DNA from: an uncultured Clostridia bacterium
GTDB lineage: Bacteria; Bacillota; Clostridia; TANB77; CAG-508
Reading direction: 5' to 3'
Assembly (NCBI GenBank): GCA_944390535.1
Contig: CALXQV010000020.1
Location: 1 to 40,412, forward strand
DNA: 40,412 nt
The position numbers and the translations under genes are program-made. Positions 1 to 7,190 of the stretch are shown piece after piece; position 1 is the first letter of the stretch, and every line of letters starts with the position of its first letter. The notes under the pieces were generated by a model that ran no database searches, was not told the origin of the DNA, and was given only the letters and a program-made list of their open reading frames with translations.

Positions 1-842
1 ACACTCAAAAGAACAAATTAGAAAGAATTAAAAAAGCATATATCAATGGAGTATTTGAATTAAAGGAATATAACGAAGAAAAGAAAATTGTTGAAAATGC
101 TATTACAGAATTAGAAAGCAAACTAGAAACAACTGAATGTACTGAAGAACTAAAGTTTACACCAAGAGATATATTATTAAAAAGAGATATTGACTATATT
201 AACAAATTAAAACTAAACAAAGAATATCAAGAAAGAACTAAAACTTGGAAAGATTATACAAGACAAGAACAAGCAGAGTTAGTAATGAAATATGTTGATG
301 ATATTGAATTAGAACTTATAGGAAATGAAGTTATTGTAAAACAAATAAACTTTAGAGGCTCAATTTGTAAACATTGTCAAGAATTATATGAAAACGGATA
401 TATTGATACCACAAAACCTATGATATTAGGTAATGTACTTGGTAGTATTAGATTTAGTAATTATCTGCCAGAGGAAGAAGTCGGCGAAATTATTATGAGA
501 TTAAGGCAATATTATGATGTTCATTATACAGAAGCAACTTACTTTGTTGATAGGCAAATGTTTTATTTTAACTTTGCTGAAGATAATAGTGCTATTGTTA
601 GAGTTTTCCCTTTACAAAATTACTACAATTTAGATCCAGATAATAAAATGGAAACGTATAGATTTGGAATACTCTATATCAATGAAGAAGATAAATTCCA
701 AATGAAAGAGATTGATACTGCATTTGATTATATACCAGATGAAACAAACGATAGTGTAATTTATATGAAAGAGCCTAAACTTATTTCAGTAGGTGTTAAG
801 CCAGTAAAGTTCTGCGAAGAAATGCAAGAAGAAACAAATTAA
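1..842 (+). CDS. Large serine recombinase, C-terminal part (5' end outside window)
   Basis: The open frame runs from the window edge (first full codon at position 3) to the stop at 842, so the ATG at 285 is internal and not the real start. What is visible is the coiled-coil and C-terminal part of a large serine recombinase: a charged helix with the family-typical RIKKAYINGVFELKEY pattern near the edge, then a WKDYTRQEQAELV segment leading into VDDIELELIGNEVIVKQINF, which resembles the end of the recombinase core in TnpX-like proteins. The remaining 170 or so residues are an unusual acidic tail I do not recognise. The catalytic serine domain lies outside the window. It would excise and integrate the element that includes the MobV gene downstream. 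Family call is fairly sure; the tail's role is unknown. Confidence 0.75.
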   Translation, partial: TQKNKLERIKKAYINGVFELKEYNEEKKIVENAITELESKLETTECTEELKFTPRDILLKRDIDYINKLKLNKEYQERTKTWKDYTRQEQAELVMKYVDDIELELIGNEVIVKQINFRGSICKHCQELYENGYIDTTKPMILGNVLGSIRFSNYLPEEEVGEIIMRLRQYYDVHYTEATYFVDRQMFYFNFAEDNSAIVRVFPLQNYYNLDPDNKMETYRFGILYINEEDKFQMKEIDTAFDYIPDETNDSVIYMKEPKLISVGVKPVKFCEEMQEETN

Positions 843-897
843 CGTGGCACGTTTTGTTTTTGTGATAACAAAAATGAAAGTGGCGATAGTTAATTTG

Positions 898-930
898 AAT
901 AAAATTTATTTGGCAAAAATAAATTTTATT
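898..930. repeat. Perfect 14-bp inverted repeat upstream of the oriT-like site
   Basis: AATAAAATTTATTT (898-911) is repeated in inverted form at 917-930 around the 5-base loop GGCAA. No T-run follows, so it is a poor terminator. It lies between the recombinase stop and the oriT-like site and may be part of the transfer-origin region. Confidence 0.6.
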
Positions 931-941
931 GCCTCGCAGAG

Positions 942-1007
942 CCCCCATGTTATGATAGCATGTCATAACATATAGGGGGTTAGGACTTATGACGAGGTAA
1001 AAGTCCT
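942..1007 (+). other. oriT-like site for the MobV relaxase
   Basis: Three structural elements lie just upstream of the relaxase gene: a perfect 7-bp stem GTTATGA/TCATAAC (949-955/963-969) inside a looser stem of CCCCC (942-946) and GGGGG (975-979); the string TATAGGGGGTTAGGACTT (971-988); and a second stem AGGACTT/AAGTCCT (982-988/1001-1007). The middle string resembles the MobV (pMV158-type) nick region TATAGTGnG/TTA...ACTT, placing a predicted nick between 979 and 980. The assignment rests on similarity to the remembered consensus and on its position. Confidence 0.55.
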
Positions 1008-1039
1008 GTGCTACGAAGAAATTTCAAAGAAGGGATTCT

Positions 1040-2428
1040 ATGGAGCAAGAATTAGCATATTCTTTTCACTTGGGTAGTGATAAAAACAAGAGTAAATTAG
1101 CAAAGAAAGTTGCAAAAGAAAATGTATCAGGCACTACTTCTTTATCAAATAATGCTATTCAAACTGCAAAAGATTTATCGGATGTAAATAAGCATAATTT
1201 AAGAGATTATGATAATCAAGTAGAATTGATTAGAACTATATATGGCACAAGTGATATTGTAAATGATGTTAAACAAGTATATTTAGACGAATTTGAACAA
1301 GCAAGACTAGAATATAACAGTAAGCAAACTCGTGAAGATAGAAAAATTGAAGATTACTTCAAGAAAGTATGTGAATCACAGAACGATATTGCTTGTGAGA
1401 TTATAATTGAGCTTGGAGATATGGACTTTTGGAACAATAAAAACGAAAGATATAGATTTAAAATGATTGATGTATATAATGAACAAGTACAAGAGTTAGT
1501 TAAAATAGTACCAGATCTTAAAATAGCAAATATTACAATACATTTTGACAAAACCTCTCCCCATATGCACATTGTAGGTGTTCCAGTAACCCCAAATTGT
1601 ACTAGAGGAATGAAAAAGCAAGTTGGAAAAAGTAAATTATTTACTAAAACTTCACTTACTGAAATACAAGATAGAATGAGAAATGCTTGTATTAAGTCAT
1701 ATAACAAGTTTTATGAGGTTAATACTAGACTAAAACAAAAGCAAAAAGGTAGAAATCAAGATATAAATGTTAAAGATATGGGAGATTACAGACAAATAAA
1801 AAAGCAACTTGAACAGAAAGAGAAAAAACTTGCTGAAGCCAATAATCAAACTAAAGAACTTGATAATACGAGCAAAGATATAGATAAGATTTTAGACAAT
1901 TTAAAGCCTACTAAACTAAACAAAAATAATATGGTTATTTCAAACGAGGATGTCCAGAAAATCAAAAACTATACTAACGAGGTAAAAGATATAACTCAAA
2001 CAGTTAGAAGTGTTAATGACTTAAATATGGCAATAAAAGATTTTGAACATTCTGCTTTTGAGATAGAAAAAGAAAATCGTTCACTTAAATATGAAATAGA
2101 ACTAAAAGATACTGAAATAGATAGTTTGAAAGGCGAATTATCTACTAAAGATAAGATTATAGGCAAACTACAAGCTGAAAAAGAAAAACTAAAACAAGAA
2201 TTACACAAATTCAAAAACTTTTGGCATAGTATTATGAGCCATTTTCATAAAAGAATTTGCTATGATAAAGATAATAATTATAAAATTGTTAGTGATGACT
2301 TATACAAAAATGGCATATTTGATAGCAATGATAATGAAATTGCTAATAATATTTATAGAAAAGTAACTATACCAGATGAAAAAAAACAAAACAAGACTAA
2401 AAAGAAAAATAATGATACCAGATTTTAA
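1040..2428 (+). CDS. MobV-family relaxase (Pre/Mob, TnpZ-like)
   Basis: Nicks one strand at oriT and pilots transfer of the element when a conjugation machine is supplied by another element. The N-terminal half carries the MobV signatures: HNLR at residues 52-55 and the metal-binding histidine group H168, H175 and H177 in the context HFDKTSPHMHIVGVPV. From about residue 240 to 395 the protein is a long charged coiled coil, as usual in Pre/Mob proteins, ending in a basic tail. At 462 residues the length is normal. The start has an AAGAAGGG ribosome site a few bases upstream. Recombinase, oriT-like site and MobV in this order recall Tn4451-type mobilizable transposons. No accessory conjugation genes are seen in the window. 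Confidence 0.88.
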   Translation: MEQELAYSFHLGSDKNKSKLAKKVAKENVSGTTSLSNNAIQTAKDLSDVNKHNLRDYDNQVELIRTIYGTSDIVNDVKQVYLDEFEQARLEYNSKQTREDRKIEDYFKKVCESQNDIACEIIIELGDMDFWNNKNERYRFKMIDVYNEQVQELVKIVPDLKIANITIHFDKTSPHMHIVGVPVTPNCTRGMKKQVGKSKLFTKTSLTEIQDRMRNACIKSYNKFYEVNTRLKQKQKGRNQDINVKDMGDYRQIKKQLEQKEKKLAEANNQTKELDNTSKDIDKILDNLKPTKLNKNNMVISNEDVQKIKNYTNEVKDITQTVRSVNDLNMAIKDFEHSAFEIEKENRSLKYEIELKDTEIDSLKGELSTKDKIIGKLQAEKEKLKQELHKFKNFWHSIMSHFHKRICYDKDNNYKIVSDDLYKNGIFDSNDNEIANNIYRKVTIPDEKKQNKTKKKNNDTRF

Positions 2429-2447
2429 ATGAAAGGAAATTTTTAAT

Positions 2448-2796
2448 ATGGAAAATGAAAAAGTAAAATATTTAATAAATATGATAAATGATATGGACTC
2501 AAAAAATAAACTATTTAATAAATATGATAAATGATATGGACTCAAAAAATAAACTAAGACTAGCAATATGTATGAGTGATAGTAACTATACTAATCTAAA
2601 GTATGATAAACCCAAGATGTATAAATATTTTGATAATATGTTAAAAGAAATTGATGAAGAATATAGAACAACTCTGATAAATTTCGCAAAATATCATCTT
2701 ATAATGTTTGCAATGGCTAAAATTATGGAAATGACAAAAGAAGAACAAAATCAAGTTGCATTATATTTATTTAATAATGTAAAAATTTTACAATAA
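2448..2796 (+). pseudogene. Small element-borne protein, reading frame broken by a 43-bp tandem duplication
   Basis: An ATG at 2448, preceded by AAAGGA, opens a frame that stops at 2532-2534 after 28 codons. The frame continues as an open frame shifted by one base that ends at 2796. The cause is visible: 43 bp (2469-2511) are repeated exactly at 2512-2554, and 43 is not a multiple of three. Removing one copy gives a continuous protein of about 101 residues starting MENEKVKYLINMIND. An ATG at 2488 could still start a 102-residue version with a different first dozen residues, perhaps by translational coupling. Composition is helical and charged; I recognise no domain. It follows mobV closely, so it was probably co-transcribed with it. 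Confidence 0.7.
2469..2554. repeat. Exact 43-bp tandem duplication
   Basis: Two identical 43-bp units (2469-2511 and 2512-2554) lie head to tail inside the small gene after mobV. They begin TATTTAATAAATATGA and end AAAAAATAAAC. The exact identity suggests a recent or reversible slippage event. Confidence 0.95.
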
Positions 2797-2800
2797 CGTA

Positions 2801-2848
2801 AATTCCCTTCTAAGTCTGATTAAATCTTATCATACCTAGAAGGGAATT
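2801..2848. terminator. 12-bp perfect inverted repeat between convergent genes
   Basis: AATTCCCTTCTA (2801-2812) and TAGAAGGGAATT (2837-2848) form a perfect stem around a 24-base loop. It lies between the end of the element's last gene and the 3' end of the minus-strand gene. There is no good T-run on either side, so it is a weak terminator candidate or could be a boundary structure. Confidence 0.45.
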
Positions 2849-2883
2849 GTTGCGCAGGTCAGATTAACCTACAAGGAGAACCT

Positions 2884-3345
2884 TTAGCTCTCAAGGAAAT
2901 CTTTTTTGGCAACCTGCACGCCGTCTATGAAAATGTCAACGTCTTTGTTGCTGTTCACAACTTCTTTAGCCTCTTCAAGCTGGGTTTCATAGAAAGCATA
3001 ACTGCCAATCGGTCCTTCGTCATCAATGGCAGTATCCCAAATGTCGATACGTATTGGACAATCGCTCAATGGTTTGCATTCTTCAGGAACGTAGTCGGTA
3101 TCAAACAGTTCTACAGATGTTATTACCATACCTTTTTCATCTGCAGGGCTACTACCAACTCCTGCACGGAAGGGTACTTCATTTGTATAGAACTTTCCAT
3201 CATACTGAATAATCGTTCCCTGAAGCACCTTAGATGTTTCCTTATTGGCGAACCGACCAATATAAGTCAATTCGTCTTTGAGCCGACAAAATTCTTTCAT
3301 ATCGAAAATTGCCTCTTTTCCTTTAAGTTCAAATACAATAGCCAT
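2884..3345 (-). CDS. Hypothetical acidic protein of unlike base composition
   Basis: A 153-residue protein without signal peptide or membrane segment, acidic, rich in D and E. I do not recognise its family. The start is well supported: AAAGGAGGATAAATT directly before the ATG, and a minus-strand promoter (see 3394-3422). The gene stands out by composition: it uses many G/C-ending codons (CTG, GCC, AAG, GTC by eye), while its neighbours are strongly A/T-ending. That points to recent transfer from a higher-GC source. It stands alone, convergent with the mobilizable-element tail and divergent from the Nudix gene, so it may be cargo of the left element. Confidence 0.7.
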   Translation of the reverse strand: MAIVFELKGKEAIFDMKEFCRLKDELTYIGRFANKETSKVLQGTIIQYDGKFYTNEVPFRAGVGSSPADEKGMVITSVELFDTDYVPEECKPLSDCPIRIDIWDTAIDDEGPIGSYAFYETQLEEAKEVVNSNKDVDIFIDGVQVAKKDFLES

Positions 3346-3393
3346 AATTTATCCTCCTTTTAATTTTTGCAAATGGTTTTGTACTACATTTAT

Positions 3394-3422
3394 ATCATAC
3401 TACAACTTTATGTAAAATGCAA
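3394..3422 (-). promoter_or_regulatory. Sigma-A-type promoter for the GC-richer gene
   Basis: On the minus strand TTGCAT (plus coordinates 3417-3422) and TATGAT (3394-3399) are separated by exactly 17 bases, about 50 bases before the ATG at 3345. Confidence 0.6.
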
Positions 3423-3461
3423 GCCACAAAAAACGTATTAGACATATAAGCACAATTTTAT

Positions 3462-3490
3462 TTGAATATTTCTAAAAATTATGTTAGAAT
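3462..3490 (+). promoter_or_regulatory. Promoter for the Nudix gene
   Basis: TTGAAT (3462-3467) and TAGAAT (3485-3490) with a 17-base spacer, followed by an AGAGGAGAAGG ribosome site before the ATG at 3527. Confidence 0.55.
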
Positions 3491-3526
3491 AAGCATATAT
3501 AATATTAGATAAAGAGGAGAAGGAAT

Positions 3527-4053
3527 ATGAGTTTATTATTTAAATTAACAGATGAAGATTTTGGAATAGCTCCACAAGAAATGAATAATTGTAATATAAG
3601 ATTAGCAGCAAGAGGAATTGTACTAAGAGAAGACGGAAAAATTGCTTTACAAAATAAAAGCAATAAAAATGAATATAAACTTGTAGGTGGAGGAATGGAA
3701 GGACACGAAGATCCAAAAATAGCATTTCAAAGAGAAGTATTGGAGGAAGCAGGTTGCGAAATAGAAATTGTACAACAATTAGGAACAACTGAAGAATATA
3801 AGAGTTTGCAAAATTTAAAGCAAGTATCACATATTTTCGTAGCAAAAGTAATAAAAGAATTCATCATCTAAATCTTACAGAAAAAGAAAAAAATGAAGGT
3901 GCAAAGCTATTATGGGTAGAGCCTAAAGAAGCATTAAAACTTATTACAGAGTGTTACGATAAATTATTACCATCTAATTATGATAATGTATATGATACTA
4001 GATTTGTAGTTCTAAGAGATAGAAAAATTTTAGAATACTATTTAAACATTTAA
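3527..4053 (+). pseudogene. Nudix hydrolase, frameshifted near residue 112
   Basis: Nudix hydrolases split nucleoside diphosphates linked to another group. The full Nudix box GX5EX7REUXEEXGU is present: G55, E61, R69-E70, E73-E74, G76. The first frame stops at 3871 after 114 residues. Just before that stop, from 3862, the frame starting HHLNLTEKEKNEGAKLLW stays open to 4053 and supplies the missing C-terminal half (a WVEPKEALKLI segment typical of the family). Moving between frames needs one base re-read, so one base appears to be missing around 3855-3862. The intact protein would be about 175 residues. The truncated form keeps the catalytic box but lacks the last strands and helix of the fold, so it is probably inactive unless the shift is an assembly error. 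Confidence 0.75.
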
Positions 4054-4166
4054 AAAGTATTGATAAATTAAGAAAGTTATGTTAGACTATTAATAAATTG
4101 ATTGATATTTGTATCAATCGTCAAGAGAAAAAAGTTGTAGATAACTACGACGTCCACTCCAATTCT

Positions 4167-4200
4167 AAAAACTTACAAACCATAAAGTTTGTAAGTTTTT
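4167..4200. terminator. Strong bidirectional terminator
   Basis: AAAAACTTACAAAC (4167-4180) and its exact inverse GTTTGTAAGTTTTT (4187-4200) flank a 6-base loop, with T-rich sequence on both outer sides. It serves the Nudix gene and the convergent MFS gene. Confidence 0.85.
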
Positions 4201-4271
4201 ATTTTATATATAGTTATAGATTTTAGTTGAATATCCATAAAACTAAATCTGTTTATATATAAGTTTTTTCT

Positions 4272-5438
4272 TTATTTTTCGTTAATTCCAGTAGTTATAG
4301 TATTTTTACAATTTTTTAATGCTCTAACACCAACATTAGTCTGGAATATTAAGAAAGGTATACTTATTAGAAAGATTAATTCATAATTATATTTAATAAG
4401 AAAACCTGCCACACAATATGCAAGTCCTTTAGTTATATAAGATAATAAATGCTTTAAGTTTCCAAAATGTAATTGATATTCCTTTGGTATTTCATTTGTC
4501 AATGGTGCATCTATCATAGGACTATAAAAATCACTTAATATATCTATCCAAATAATGGCAATAAATGAAAAAATAACATTCCTTGATATCAATGCACTTA
4601 TTAATACGATAATACTGGATATGTTCGCAAATTTTATAAACTTAAGTCTATTTATTTTATCACTATTAAATGATACGAATACCCCAAGTCCATTAAATAG
4701 TATTTGCAAAATGGCCCATGATATTCCTGCTATACTTTCATCTATTCCTAAATTTTGTGTTAATAATACCATAAAAAATCCCAATATCAGATATAACTGA
4801 AACCTTCTAGATGCTGAATATTTTATATAATCTTTGGCACTTTTAATTTTAAAAATTTCTTTTGTTAAGTTTTTTTCCTCTAAAGTAATTTTCGCATTTT
4901 TAACTTTAAATAATAACATAAAACATACTGCAAATAATACCATACAAATAAATATACATATCTCATATGATGTAAATTGATATAAGTATAATCCAACAAA
5001 AATGCTTGCTATAATTGTCCCAACATTTGTTGCTAAATCATACAAATTATCTTTTAATCCAAAAAATGTATTACTTTTTTTTATTTGAGCTAATAGCGGA
5101 TACATCCATTGAATAATAAGGGTACTTATCAATAAATCTATACAACTTAAAATAATCATTAAAGTTTTATCTTTTATTGTGATTATTCCTATAAAAGCTA
5201 TTATCCTACATATTAAAGCAATTTGTATTGATTTTCTAATTCCTTTCTGCATTATTTTATTTCTTAAAATAATAGATAATATTGCAGCAATAAATAGTGC
5301 AACAAAAAATGCTATTCCTAAATTTTCAATTAATAATCCTCTTTCTAGTAACCATATGGGTTTAAATATTTCCCATAGGCCTAATGATAAACCTAGCATA
5401 ATATATACGGAATAAATAGTTATGTATTGTTTTTTCAT
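4272..5438 (-). CDS. MFS-type membrane transporter
   Basis: A hydrophobic protein with about twelve membrane helices in two halves separated by a charged loop (KVKNAKITLEEKNLTKEIFKI, roughly residues 180-200), the layout of the major facilitator superfamily. Substrate cannot be read from the sequence; related small Bacillota MFS proteins are often drug or sugar exporters, which is only a guess. I start it at 5438, not at the longer ATG at 5462, because AAGGAGCAAGAG precedes 5438 while nothing resembling a ribosome site precedes 5462. That gives 388 residues, a normal MFS length. It is monocistronic, ending at the shared terminator near 4170. Confidence 0.75.
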   Translation of the reverse strand: MKKQYITIYSVYIMLGLSLGLWEIFKPIWLLERGLLIENLGIAFFVALFIAAILSIILRNKIMQKGIRKSIQIALICRIIAFIGIITIKDKTLMIILSCIDLLISTLIIQWMYPLLAQIKKSNTFFGLKDNLYDLATNVGTIIASIFVGLYLYQFTSYEICIFICMVLFAVCFMLLFKVKNAKITLEEKNLTKEIFKIKSAKDYIKYSASRRFQLYLILGFFMVLLTQNLGIDESIAGISWAILQILFNGLGVFVSFNSDKINRLKFIKFANISSIIVLISALISRNVIFSFIAIIWIDILSDFYSPMIDAPLTNEIPKEYQLHFGNLKHLLSYITKGLAYCVAGFLIKYNYELIFLISIPFLIFQTNVGVRALKNCKNTITTGINEK

Positions 5439-5839
5439 CTCTTGCTCCTTTTTTGTAACCATTAGATATTTTTTATTTTCAATAATTTTAATTTTTCTTT
5501 AACAATTGTACTATAAACCAATAAAATTATCCACACTTATATAAAATCTAATAGAATAAGATATATGAAAGAGAGTTCGTAACTTGTAAGAAGATTGATT
5601 CAAATTCTAATAGCCTATGAATAAAAATGTTTAGAAGTTATTTATCTGTTCAAATCTAACATTTTGATTTCTCCATATTCTGCATCATAAAACAGAAAAC
5701 CTATTTTATGTTAATGACAAAATTATAATTTTCATTTAAAGATAAAAATATTTTTTATATAGAATCTTTAAAAGTATTATATATGAGAAGGTTAAATTTG
5801 TCTATATCGAATAATTATATAAAACAATATTGGGAAAAC

Positions 5840-5867
5840 TTGAAAATAAAAAGGAATATGATATAAT
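5840..5867 (+). promoter_or_regulatory. Promoter for the TM1266-like gene; only signal in a 535-bp gap
   Basis: TTGAAA (5840-5845), 16 bases, TATAAT (5862-5867). It would give a leader of about 100 bases. The rest of the gap between 5439 and 5974 is very AT-rich; I see no gene, RNA or clear repeat in it. Confidence 0.6.
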
Positions 5868-5974
5868 AACGAAAACTGAGCTAGTAAGAATATCTTTATA
5901 GCAAAGTATAAAAAATTTCTAATACTAAAATATTATTGAAGTAGAAGTATGAATGTAATTTTTAGGAGGAAATG

Positions 5975-6223
5975 ATGGATACGAGGGTTGCCATAATAGG
6001 AATCATATTAGAAAAAAAGAATGAAGTAGAAAAATTAAACGCTATTTTACATGAGTATTCAAAATGGATTATAGGAAGAATGGGAATACCATATCCTAAA
6101 AAATCTATCAATATTATTACTGTTATCATAGATGCACCCCAAGATGAAATAAACACTTTGTCAGGGAAAATAGGGAAACTATCTGGAATTACAAGCAAAG
6201 TTATTTATTCAAACGTATCATAA
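5975..6223 (+). CDS. TM1266-family small regulator (iron-only hydrogenase system type)
   Basis: An 82-residue protein closely matching my memory of the TM1266 family: VAIIGIILEKKNEVEKLNAIL, HEYSKWIIGRMGIPY, then IITVIIDAPQDEINTLSGKIGKLSGI. The family has a small ferredoxin-like fold resembling the NikR effector domain and is annotated as a putative regulator of [FeFe]-hydrogenase maturation because it often lies with hydEFG. No hydrogenase or maturase gene is visible here. The start is one of two adjacent ATGs at 5972 and 5975; AGGAGG at 5964-5969 fits 5975 better. It is followed after 45 bases by a membrane protein gene, likely co-transcribed. Confidence 0.8.
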   Translation: MDTRVAIIGIILEKKNEVEKLNAILHEYSKWIIGRMGIPYPKKSINIITVIIDAPQDEINTLSGKIGKLSGITSKVIYSNVS

Positions 6224-6268
6224 AGATATATTCTTATTTTAAAGCTCTATAAAAAGGAGGAGTTTAAA

Positions 6269-6865
6269 ATGGAGAATGAAAGTGTTATCAATAAAAGAAT
6301 AACCGATTTTTCAAAAGGTGCTGATATAGCACAAACAATCATTATATTTTTAATTGCCCTATTAGTTCCAACATTTTTAGGACAATTAATTACCAGTTTA
6401 TTTGGAGCAACAAGTGTGATAGCAACAAATTCCCAATTAATTGTGGGAACAATTGTGAATATGGCACTAGTTACAACAGCTATCAATTTAAAAGGATGGG
6501 CAAAAATTTTAGGAGTTATAACAATGCCAAGTATTTCTACCATATTAAGTGGATATGTATTTGGAACAGCTTCTACATATATGGCATACATGATACCAGC
6601 AATATGGGTAGGAAATTTTGCACTAGTATATGCTTACAAATTTATTATGTTAGGAAAAAATAAACATTATTTTCTAGCAGGTATGGTAGGGGTTATTGTG
6701 AAAGTAGCGATTATATTTGCTTTCTTTGGAATTTTAAATGTCTTTGGTGTTTTTCCAGAGAAACTAGTTTCAAATTTACAAACAGCTATGAGTACAACAC
6801 AACTAATCACAGCTACATTGGGAGTTATTTTATCTTTTGTGATATATAAAATAGAAAAGAAATAA
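6269..6865 (+). CDS. Six-helix integral membrane protein paired with TM1266-like gene
   Basis: 198 residues, almost entirely hydrophobic, with about six membrane segments (roughly 22-44, 52-72, 78-100, 103-128, 133-158, 175-195) and short loops. Size and topology resemble ECF-transporter S components or other small six-helix transport proteins, but I see no ligand motif. In some clostridial genomes proteins like this next to TM1266 genes are labelled iron hydrogenase, which is clearly wrong for a polytopic membrane protein lacking cysteines for H-cluster ligation. Start is preceded by AAAAAGGAGGAG. It shares the promoter near 5850 with the small regulator and ends at the palindromic repeat at 6874. 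Confidence 0.6.
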   Translation: MENESVINKRITDFSKGADIAQTIIIFLIALLVPTFLGQLITSLFGATSVIATNSQLIVGTIVNMALVTTAINLKGWAKILGVITMPSISTILSGYVFGTASTYMAYMIPAIWVGNFALVYAYKFIMLGKNKHYFLAGMVGVIVKVAIIFAFFGILNVFGVFPEKLVSNLQTAMSTTQLITATLGVILSFVIYKIEKK

Positions 6866-6873
6866 TATAAAAA

Positions 6874-6967
6874 ATGAACTTAAGGGACAGTCCTTAAAGT
6901 TCATTTTTTCTTATACTAAAAACAAAAAATCATGCTATGAACTTTAAGGACTGTCCCTTAAGTTCAT
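6874..6967. repeat. Nested inverted repeat (two 31-bp palindromic units)
   Basis: A 31-bp unit at 6874-6904, reading ATGAACTTAAGGGAC on its left half, occurs again as its exact reverse complement at 6937-6967. Each unit is itself a near-palindrome (AACTT AAGGGAC a GTCCTT AAAGTT). The whole forms a large cruciform or hairpin around a 32-bp centre. It follows the membrane-protein stop by 8 bases and could act as terminator, but design and purity look like a REP or MITE-type element. Confidence 0.85.
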
Positions 6968-6977
6968 AATAAAAAAA

Positions 6978-7011
6978 GAACTAGATTACTGTTAAAGGAG
7001 AAATCTAGTTC
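6978..7011 (-). terminator. Terminator of the FAD/Rieske gene
   Basis: GAACTAGATT (6978-6987) and AATCTAGTTC (7002-7011) form a perfect 10-bp stem; on the minus strand it is followed by seven T residues. It lies about 180 bases after the minus-strand stop at 7191. Confidence 0.75.
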
Positions 7012-7190
7012 AATAAACAAAAAATAATTGATAAATCGATATATAAATATATGATTTATTACTGGTATTGTAGCAAATAAAAGAAAACAAGTCAATAAAA
7101 AAACACAAAAAACAACAAATTTCTATAAAATATTACAAAGAAAATTTTTAGATAAAAATTCTATGAAATATAACGAATTTTTTTAGAATA

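Noticed and set aside
1354-1707. 117-residue minus-strand ORF inside the relaxase gene
   Set aside because: Antisense to conserved MobV motifs; composition is that of a reverse-complement shadow.
5439-5974. Small genes in the 535-bp gap
   Set aside because: Only very short frames without ribosome sites occur; apart from the promoter at 5840-5867 nothing could be supported.
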